A DNA stretch of 11,489 bases from CAYYJM01 sp964471755. GTDB taxonomy: Bacteria; Planctomycetota; Planctomycetia; Gemmatales; Gemmataceae. The notes under the pieces were generated by a model. That model had not been told where the DNA came from, did not search any database, and saw nothing but the letters and a program-made list of their open reading frames with translations. Each line of letters opens with the position of its first letter. Within the stretch, counting starts at the first letter, position 1. Below are positions 6,496 through 11,489 of the stretch, one piece after another. The position numbers and the translations under genes were made by a program. The stretch is taken from the NCBI GenBank assembly GCA_964471755.1, contig CAYYJM010000210.1:1-11489 (forward strand), given 5' to 3'.

Positions 6496-6536
6496 GCCAC
6501 CCCGACCAACCCTGCGCGGTCGGGGTGGCTTTTTTT
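6496..6536 (+). terminator. Strong intrinsic terminator after the selenoprotein-like gene
   Basis: A perfect 12-bp stem (6496-6507 gccaccccgacc with 6518-6529 ggtcggggtggc) with a 10-nt loop is followed directly by seven T residues (6530-6536). It lies 49 nt after the stop codon and isolates this gene from the next transcription unit. Confidence 0.95.
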
Positions 6537-6571
6537 ATCGACCTTGCCTGTGCCCCCTCTTCCTTTCTGTC

Positions 6572-6577
6572 TATAAT
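6572..6577 (+). promoter_or_regulatory. TATAAT -10 box of the 143-aa gene
   Basis: A perfect TATAAT sits just after the terminator in the only A/T-rich part of this gap. No good -35 stands at 17 nt (TGTGCC at 6549-6554 is weak; TTGCCT at 6544-6549 is too far). Transcription would begin near 6584, leaving a leader of about 150 nt. Confidence 0.55.
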
Positions 6578-6582
6578 CCTGC

Positions 6583-6736
6583 GCGTCAGCTTAAATCGCA
6601 GGATGCCGCTGACGAAGTATGGGTGGAGATGTGTATCGTTCCGGGACGTGGCGGCTCTGGCCCTGGCCGAGTCGCGGCGAGGCAGGTCCCGGAATACCAA
6701 ACCCTCGCCCAGTTCCCCAACCAAGGAGCCAATTCG
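6583..6736 (+). promoter_or_regulatory. Long structured 5' leader of the 143-aa gene
   Basis: Two inverted repeats lie between the predicted promoter and the ATG at 6737. The first pairs cgtcagc (6584-6590) with gctgacg (6608-6614). The second pairs ttccgggac (6639-6647) with gtcccggaa (6686-6694), 9 bp around a 38-nt GC-rich insert. AAGGAG (6723-6728) stays outside both stems. I cannot match the layout to a known riboswitch class. The stretch also holds no convincing gene: the open frame from 6461 crosses the terminator and promoter. Confidence 0.45.
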
Positions 6737-7168
6737 ATGAATCTGGACGACATCAAGCGTCGCTTCGTGGAAGAGATCAAGCTGCGCGCCTACGACGACC
6801 GGTACGTGGACCGCAACGAGGAGCGTGAAATTCTTCAGTTCGCCCTGCAACAGGGTGTAACGATCGACTCGGCCCGGTCTGCCCTGGCCCAGGTCTGCGA
6901 GGCCAACGGCTACATTCTCGAACGGACCATCATCGAACGGATCAAGGAAGACCTGGCCGTCTACATGGGCAACGACGGTCAGATCGATGAGAAAGAGTTC
7001 AACAACGTCGTGCTGAAGGTCAAGAACCTCGTCGGCAACAAGCGCAACGACGTGCAGGTCAAGAAGATGATCATCGAGGTGATGGAAGACACCGGCAACA
7101 CCAAGACGACCAGGGGCTGGTTCAGCGACTGGTACTCCCGCGTCAAGAAGGAAGTCGGCATGGCGTAA
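6737..7168 (+). CDS. Small acidic hypothetical protein with two EF-hand/TerB-like Asp motifs, 143 aa
   Basis: The start at ATG 6737 is supported by AAGGAG 8 nt upstream. The in-frame extension back to 6461 is rejected because it would read through the terminator and the promoter. The predicted protein is mostly helical, with no signal peptide or TM segment, so it is cytoplasmic. Two similar segments occur: DRYVDRNEEREIL near 21-33 and NDGQIDEKEF near 79-88. Each has an Asp, a hydrophobic residue at the central position and acidic residues after it. The second keeps the D-G-x-I-x-x-x-E half of an EF-hand loop but lacks the first two ligands, and both also resemble the ADGxID motif of TerB-type domains. 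Metal binding is possible but unproven. Function is unknown, and nothing nearby suggests a pathway. Confidence 0.88.
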   Translation: MNLDDIKRRFVEEIKLRAYDDRYVDRNEEREILQFALQQGVTIDSARSALAQVCEANGYILERTIIERIKEDLAVYMGNDGQIDEKEFNNVVLKVKNLVGNKRNDVQVKKMIIEVMEDTGNTKTTRGWFSDWYSRVKKEVGMA

Positions 7169-7181
7169 GTGCCGACGGAAG

Positions 7182-7244
7182 AACTCCCCCGGCTTTCGCC
7201 GGGGGCTCGCCTCAACTCCCCCAGCTTTCGCTGGGGGCTCGCCT
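7182..7244 (+). repeat. Two tandem 31-nt hairpin units with a compensatory base-pair change
   Basis: Units 7182-7212 and 7214-7244 have a period of 32 nt. Each forms an 8-bp stem with loop tttc: 7186-7193 with 7198-7205, and 7218-7225 with 7230-7237. The units differ at two positions only, G7191 to A7223 and C7200 to T7232, which are paired with each other. A G-C pair is thus replaced by A-U and the stem is kept. No T-run follows, so terminator function is doubtful; a REP-like element is more likely. Confidence 0.88.
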
Positions 7245-7252
7245 TTCCGCCG

Positions 7253-7281
7253 TTGACCACGCTGCGGCACTGCCGTACATT
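7253..7281 (+). promoter_or_regulatory. Sigma70-like promoter of hisF
   Basis: TTGACC (7253-7258) and TACATT (7276-7281) are separated by 17 nt. This predicts a transcription start near 7288 and a ~32-nt leader. The -35 lies in the left arm of a 10-bp inverted repeat (7250-7259 with 7302-7311) whose right arm sits just before the hisF start, an arrangement that could serve as an operator. Confidence 0.55.
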
Positions 7282-7319
7282 GGACAGCGCACCTTCCGCG
7301 ATGGTCAACGGTGACGGCG

Positions 7320-8087
7320 ATGCTCAGTAAACGAATAATTCCGTGCCTGGACGTGGACCGTGGCCGTGTGGTCAAGGGGACGAACTTCGTCAACCTGCGC
7401 GACGCCGGCGATCCCGTTGAAGTCGCCCGCCGCTACGAGGAGCAGCGAGCCGACGAACTCGTCTGCCTCGACATCAGCGCCAGCCACGAAGGCCGGGCCA
7501 TCCTCCTCGATGTGGTTCGCCGCGTCGCCGAGGAACTGTTCATGCCCTTCACCGTCGGCGGCGGCATCCGTACGCTCGACGACGCCACCCGTCTGATCCA
7601 GGCTGGGGCGGAAAAGGTCAGCATCAACTCGGCCGCCGTCAAGACCCCTGAACTGATCGCCGAGGTGTCCGGCAAGTTCGGCCGTTGTGCCACGGTCGTC
7701 AACATCGATCCGCGCCGGATCGAACGCGATGGCCGAATCGTGTGGGAGGTCCACATCAACGGCGGACGACTGCCGACCGGCCTGGAGGCGGTCGCCTGGG
7801 CGCGCCGGGTCGAGGAACTCGGAGCCGGCGAGATCGTCCTGACGTGCATGGACGCCGACGGCACCAAGAACGGCTACGACCTGGAGATGACCCGTGCCGT
7901 GGCCGAGGCCGTGAACATCCCCGTCGTCGCCAGCGGCGGGGCGGGCCATCCCGAACACCTGGTGCAGGTGCTGACCGTCGGCAAGGCCGACGCGGCCCTG
8001 GCGGCGAGCATATTCCACTACAACGAACACGGCATCCCGGCGACGAAGCGCTACCTGGCCGAACGCGGGGTGCCCGTTCGGCTTTGA
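7320..8087 (+). CDS. hisF: Imidazole glycerol phosphate synthase, cyclase subunit HisF, 255 aa
   Basis: HisF closes the imidazole ring using ammonia supplied by the glutaminase HisH, making imidazole glycerol phosphate and AICAR in histidine biosynthesis. The protein is a full-length (beta/alpha)8 barrel of normal size. It starts MLSKRIIPCLDVD with catalytic D11, has the phosphate-binding VGGGIR at 79-84, the second catalytic Asp exactly at residue 130 in VVNIDPRR, LTCMDADGTKNGYD, and ASGGAGHPEH with a second phosphate site. ATG 7320 is preferred over GTG 7311 because families start at MLxKRIIPCLD and ggtga lies 5 nt before the ATG. hisH and the other his genes are absent from the window, so the pathway is scattered or lies elsewhere. 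Confidence 0.97.
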   Translation: MLSKRIIPCLDVDRGRVVKGTNFVNLRDAGDPVEVARRYEEQRADELVCLDISASHEGRAILLDVVRRVAEELFMPFTVGGGIRTLDDATRLIQAGAEKVSINSAAVKTPELIAEVSGKFGRCATVVNIDPRRIERDGRIVWEVHINGGRLPTGLEAVAWARRVEELGAGEIVLTCMDADGTKNGYDLEMTRAVAEAVNIPVVASGGAGHPEHLVQVLTVGKADAALAASIFHYNEHGIPATKRYLAERGVPVRL

Positions 8088-8088
8088 C

Positions 8089-8155
8089 CATTTAGCCCCC
8101 GGCTTGCCGGGGGACCCTTGGCTGCGAAGACCCCCGGCTTGCCGGGGGCTAAATG
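8089..8155. repeat. Compound palindrome between hisF and the PilT-like gene
   Basis: A perfect 15-bp outer inverted repeat pairs 8089-8103 (catttagcccccggc) with 8141-8155. Within it, the 18-nt self-complementary unit cccccggcttgccggggg occurs twice, at 8096-8113 and 8131-8148. The element can fold as one long arm or as two small hairpins. No T-run follows. It begins 2 nt after the hisF stop, and its last bases contain an in-frame ATG (8153-8155) that could mislead start prediction of the next gene. Confidence 0.88.
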
Positions 8156-8170
8156 AAGAGGGCGACCGCC

Positions 8171-9286
8171 ATGGCCGACGAGATGCCCGAACGCGTCAGC
8201 GAGCCGGAAGTCAACAAGCTGTTCCGGATGGTCATGAAGCACGAGGCGTCCGACCTGCACCTGAAGGTCGGCCAACCGCCGATGATGCGCATCCGTGGCG
8301 ACATCCGCCGGGTCGAGATGCGGCCGCTGACCCAGGAGGACATGGAGCGTTTGCTCCTGACCCAGCTCGACGCCAAACGCCGCAAGACCCTCGACGAGGA
8401 GGGCGGCGTCGATTTCTCCTACGTCGTCGGCCAGGACGAGTGTCGGTTCCGCGTCTCGCTGTTCAAGCAGCGTGGCCGACTGTCGCTGGTCGCCCGGCGC
8501 GTCAACAACTCCATCCCGAACTTCGCGACGCTGGGCCTGCCTGAATCGATCGAGAAGCTGTGCAACTACCCCGAGGGCCTGGTCATCCTGGCCGGCGTCA
8601 CCGGCTCGGGCAAGAGTACGACGATCGCGTCCATGCTCGACTACGTCGCCGAGCGGGAGCCGCTGCACATCCTGACCTGTGAAGATCCGATCGAGTTCAC
8701 CTTCACCGACAAGAAGGCGTACTTCAACCAGCGGGAGATCTTCCTCGACTGCATGGACTGGCACAAGGCTCTCAAGGATGCGGTGCGGCAGGATCCCGAC
8801 GTGATCCTTGTCGGCGAGTTGCGCGACGTCGAGACGTTCGAGGCGGCGGTGCATGCGGCCGAGACGGGTCACCTGGTGTTCGGGACGATCCACGCCGCCA
8901 GCGCGGCGACGACGATCAACCGCATTCTGGATCTGTTCCCGCCAGACAAGCACCGGGCCATCCGGCAGGCCCTGGCGAACAACCTGCGGGCGATCGTCGC
9001 CCAGAAGCTGATCAAGGGCCTGAAGAAGGGCCGGGTGCCGACGAACGAGATCATGATCGTCACGCCGATCGTGCGCAAACTGATCTCCGAGGGCGAGGAC
9101 TCCAAGTTGATCGACGCCATCCGGATGAGCTATCAGGAAGGCATGGTGGACTTCACCGAGAACCTCCGCCAGCTGGTCGAGCGTGGCGACGTGGACAAGG
9201 CGACCGCTCTGGAGGTGGCACCGAATCCCGAGCAGTTGAAGATGGCCTTCAAGGGTATCAAGTTCCCCACGCCAGGTATTCTGTGA
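8171..9286 (+). CDS. pilT: PilT-family twitching/retraction ATPase, 371 aa
   Basis: PilT-type hexameric ATPases drive retraction of type IV pili at the cytoplasmic face of the membrane. All family landmarks are present: an N-terminal PAS-like domain with ASDLHLKVG (26-34), Walker A GVTGSGKST (142-150), Asp box TCEDPIE (169-175), Walker B QDPDVILVGE (207-216), His box with H234 and H241, and a C-terminal IVRKLISEG resembling the PilT AIRNLIRE retraction motif. I chose ATG 8171 because AGAGGG lies 8 nt upstream; the in-frame ATG at 8153 is inside the palindrome. The stop overlaps the next gene's GTG by 4 nt, indicating coupling with the GspE-like ATPase. No pilin or PilC gene is visible, so the motor could also serve another secretion or fibre machine. 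Confidence 0.9.
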   Translation: MADEMPERVSEPEVNKLFRMVMKHEASDLHLKVGQPPMMRIRGDIRRVEMRPLTQEDMERLLLTQLDAKRRKTLDEEGGVDFSYVVGQDECRFRVSLFKQRGRLSLVARRVNNSIPNFATLGLPESIEKLCNYPEGLVILAGVTGSGKSTTIASMLDYVAEREPLHILTCEDPIEFTFTDKKAYFNQREIFLDCMDWHKALKDAVRQDPDVILVGELRDVETFEAAVHAAETGHLVFGTIHAASAATTINRILDLFPPDKHRAIRQALANNLRAIVAQKLIKGLKKGRVPTNEIMIVTPIVRKLISEGEDSKLIDAIRMSYQEGMVDFTENLRQLVERGDVDKATALEVAPNPEQLKMAFKGIKFPTPGIL

Positions 9287-11088
9287 GCCGTGCCGTGAGC
9301 CCCGGAAACGATCCCGCCGCCGCTCCGCGTTCTCGCCGTTCCGGGCCGGTCTGGTGGCCGGCTCTCGTCGGTCTGCTGGCGACGCCGGCCCTGGCTCTGG
9401 CGGCCCTGCCCGTCGTGCCGCGCGGACCGGGCTACTACTTCGATCCGTTCAAGGTCCTGGGCGTTCTCGTCCTGTACCTGATCTGGGCGCGAGTCTGCGT
9501 CTGGGTGGACCAGGACACTCGCGATGTCGATCTCGACACGAAGACCTGGAACACCGTCGTGACGGCGAGCGGCCTGCTCGCCCTGCTGGCCGCCTTTACC
9601 CTGCCGTTCTTCATCGGCTTCCCGCTGGCCTGCCTGCTCTTCCTGGCTCCGACGCTGACCTACGTCGCGCTGCGCAACGATCGCGTCAAGCCGGCCCACC
9701 GAGTGCTAACGCCACGTCACCTGCGCAACCTGATGGCGAAGCATCTCGGCATCGGCACGGTCGAGGAAGACGAAGGCGGTAAGAAGGTCCGGGGGGGCAA
9801 GGCCGGCCTGCGCTTCATCGGCCGGGATACCAGCGGTGCCCGCGAGGACAAGCAGCGCGTCCGCAACGCCGAGGAGTCGCCCGAGTACCAGTCGGCCATC
9901 GAACTGGTCCGCGAGGCAATCCAGCATGGGGCGACGGACATTCACATGGAGCCAACACGCGACGAGATGACCGTGCGTCTGCGCATCGACGGCATCCTGC
10001 AACAGACCGCGGCGTTCGAGCGCGATCGTGGCGACGCCGTGCTGAACATCCTCAAGGTGCTGGCCAATCTCGACATCACCGAGAAACGCAAGCCGCAGGA
10101 CGGCAGCTTCTCGGCCGAGTGGACCGAGGAAATCGAGGGCGGCACGCGGAGCCGGATGGTCGATTTTCGCGTCTCCTCGACCGGAAGCACGGCCGGTGAG
10201 AAGCTCGTCATCCGTATCCTCGACAAGGTGATGCAGACGGCCGATCTGCCGAAGCTCGGCATGCGAGCCAAACTGGTCGAGCAGATCCGCCGCGTCGCCG
10301 GCCAGCCGCACGGCATGTTCATCGTGTGCGGCCCGACCGGTGCGGGCAAGAGTACGACCCTGTACGCCTGCCTGGGTCAGATCGACTGTGAGCAGAAGAA
10401 CGTCATCACGCTGGAGAACCCGGTCGAGTATCGGATCGACCACGCCACGCAGATCGAGATCAACCCCAGAGCGGGCAAGACGTTCGCAGGCGAGCTGCGC
10501 AGCGTGCTACGTCAAGATCCCGACGTGATCTACATCGGCGAGATTCGCGATCAGGAGACGGCCGAGATCGGCTGCCAGGCGGCCCAGACTGGCCACCTGG
10601 TGCTGACGACGCTGCACGCCAACGACACGATCGGTGCCCTGGCCCGTCTGCTCGACCTGAAGGTGCCGGCCTTCATGATCGCCTCAGCCGTGACGGCGGT
10701 CCTGGGGCAGCGGCTGGTCCGCCTGCTCTGCCCGGAGTGCAAGCAGGGCTACGCACCGAGTCCGGAGATCCTCCGCAAGGCGGGCATGCAGCCCGGCCAG
10801 GTCAAGCGTCTGTACCGGGCCAAGGAATCGACTGCGGATCGCAAGGAGCAGGACGTCGTCGTCTGCCCCCATTGCGACGGTCGCGGTTACCGGGGCCGGA
10901 CGGGCGTCTATGAACTGCTGGTCATCACCGAGAAGATGCGCGTGATGCTCAAGCAGGATCCGCCGGACCTGGAGGGCATCCGTCACGAGGCGGTCAAGGG
11001 CGGGATGAAGTTCCTGCTGGAGAACGGCTTCCGCGAGGTGATCGAGGGGCGGACCTCGATCCAGGAATTGCTGCGGGTGTGTTCGTGA
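9283..11088 (+). CDS. GspE/PilB-family assembly ATPase with N-terminal transmembrane helices, 601 aa
   Basis: The C-terminal ~400 residues are a standard GspE/PilB ATPase: ATDIHMEP near 217-224, LANLDITEKRKPQDG near 260-274, Walker A GPTGAGKST (350-358), Asp box LENPVEY (377-383), Walker B QDPDVIYIGE (411-420), His box with LHAND, and a zinc-type tetracysteine (C483, C486, C528, C531) as in GspE/PilB. The first ~150 residues are unusual. Instead of the soluble MshEN/N1E domain there are three or four hydrophobic helices (about 22-45, 54-75 and 91-130), so the ATPase is probably membrane-anchored. The start is GTG 9283 in a GTGA overlap with the PilT gene; a second in-frame GTG at 9295 is possible. 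The family polymerises type IV pilins or pseudopilins; which of these applies here cannot be told from the window. Confidence 0.9.
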   Translation: MSRAVSPGNDPAAAPRSRRSGPVWWPALVGLLATPALALAALPVVPRGPGYYFDPFKVLGVLVLYLIWARVCVWVDQDTRDVDLDTKTWNTVVTASGLLALLAAFTLPFFIGFPLACLLFLAPTLTYVALRNDRVKPAHRVLTPRHLRNLMAKHLGIGTVEEDEGGKKVRGGKAGLRFIGRDTSGAREDKQRVRNAEESPEYQSAIELVREAIQHGATDIHMEPTRDEMTVRLRIDGILQQTAAFERDRGDAVLNILKVLANLDITEKRKPQDGSFSAEWTEEIEGGTRSRMVDFRVSSTGSTAGEKLVIRILDKVMQTADLPKLGMRAKLVEQIRRVAGQPHGMFIVCGPTGAGKSTTLYACLGQIDCEQKNVITLENPVEYRIDHATQIEINPRAGKTFAGELRSVLRQDPDVIYIGEIRDQETAEIGCQAAQTGHLVLTTLHANDTIGALARLLDLKVPAFMIASAVTAVLGQRLVRLLCPECKQGYAPSPEILRKAGMQPGQVKRLYRAKESTADRKEQDVVVCPHCDGRGYRGRTGVYELLVITEKMRVMLKQDPPDLEGIRHEAVKGGMKFLLENGFREVIEGRTSIQELLRVCS

Positions 11089-11097
11089 GGCCGGGCC

Positions 11098-11489
11098 ATG
11101 CTTACGTTCCTGTGCTTCGCCGTCATCCTGGCCGTCACCTACTCGATGTTGCGTGAGGGGCTGCTGACGGCAGCCTGCACGCTGTTCAACGTGCTGTTCG
11201 CCGGCCTGGTGGCGTTCTACCTGTTCGAGCCGCTGGCCGACCAGCTCGAAGACCTGGTCAAGGGGGGCTGGTTCGAGGGAATGGAGGACGCCTTCGCTCT
11301 GGTGGTCATTTTCTCGTTGGTGTTCGCCGGACTGAAGATCATCACCGGCCAGTGGTCGGGAACGGTGCCGGACTACCCGGTCATGGTAGATCGAATCGGT
11401 TCCGGCATTCTCGGTGCGCTCGCCGGCTACTTCGTGGCTGGCTTCCTGTTCGTCGTCTTCCAGACGCTGCCGTGGTCGGCGAACTTCCT
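11098..11489 (+). CDS. CvpA-like multi-TM membrane protein (3' end outside the window)
   Basis: ATG 11098 lies 9 nt after the ATPase stop, and GAGG (11087-11090) stands 7 nt upstream. The frame is open to the window edge, giving 130 codons. Four hydrophobic segments are visible (about 1-17, 24-43, 66-81 and 102-123). The order of helices and the DRIGSGILGALAGY segment, where a helix follows an acidic-basic turn, resemble CvpA (colicin V production) proteins, poorly understood inner membrane proteins of about 160-200 residues. The close spacing suggests co-transcription with the two ATPases. The family call rests on general resemblance and is moderate. Confidence 0.65.
   Translation, partial: MLTFLCFAVILAVTYSMLREGLLTAACTLFNVLFAGLVAFYLFEPLADQLEDLVKGGWFEGMEDAFALVVIFSLVFAGLKIITGQWSGTVPDYPVMVDRIGSGILGALAGYFVAGFLFVVFQTLPWSANF

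Noticed and set aside
6461..7168. 235-residue version of the 143-aa gene
   Set aside because: The extension would include the intrinsic terminator and the TATAAT promoter, and it lacks a ribosome binding site; ATG 6737 has AAGGAG.
6431..7393. 320-residue minus-strand frame
   Set aside because: It overlaps the terminator, promoter, a well-supported plus-strand gene and the tandem hairpins; it is an antisense shadow.
7182..8155. CRISPR array
   Set aside because: Only two tandem units with a 1-nt gap plus a separate palindrome are present; there are no spacers and no cas genes.

Overview
The window is GC-rich bacterial DNA, densely coded, with short intergenic gaps that often carry palindromes. 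The gene mix suggests a member of the Planctomycetota, perhaps a Gemmata-like lineage: large TM-anchored hypothetical proteins, a PilT/GspE-type ATPase pair, and abundant GC-rich hairpin repeats. No marker gene settles this, so the taxonomic call is an inference.

Left part (about 1-5720, minus strand). ruvX (5277-5720) is followed downstream by a compact co-directional cluster, in transcription order: a MotA/TolQ/ExbB-like channel subunit (5167-4757), an ExbD/TolR-like subunit that keeps the membrane Asp (4753-4301), a two-TM protein (4284-3613), a 28-bp palindrome, a four-TM protein built from a tandem duplication (3500-2652), a 660-residue membrane-anchored P-loop GTPase-like protein (2655-673), and a single-TM protein that runs off the window (676-1). 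Two junctions are ATGA stop/start overlaps. The cluster looks like a proton-motive-force stator pair coupled to a membrane GTPase. It does not match an operon I can name and is the best candidate here for an undescribed system.

Middle (5721-7319, plus strand). Behind a structured leader lies a gene that naive ORF calling would break in two: 5887-6447, a signal-peptide-bearing redox protein with an in-frame TGA at 6058-6060 in a Cys-Leu-Val-TGA context. The frame stays open on both sides. A 13-pair stem-loop begins 18 nt after the TGA and has the geometry of a bacterial SECIS, so I read this as an exported selenoprotein with a CxxU motif. A strong intrinsic terminator follows. Then come a TATAAT promoter with a structured leader, a 143-residue acidic protein with two EF-hand/TerB-like Asp motifs, and two tandem hairpins that differ only by a compensatory base-pair change.

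Right part (7320-11489, plus strand). hisF (histidine biosynthesis) lies behind a good sigma70-like promoter. After a compound palindrome comes a PilT-family ATPase, overlapping by 4 nt a GspE/PilB-family ATPase whose usual N-terminal domain is replaced by several transmembrane helices, and then a CvpA-like membrane protein cut by the window edge.
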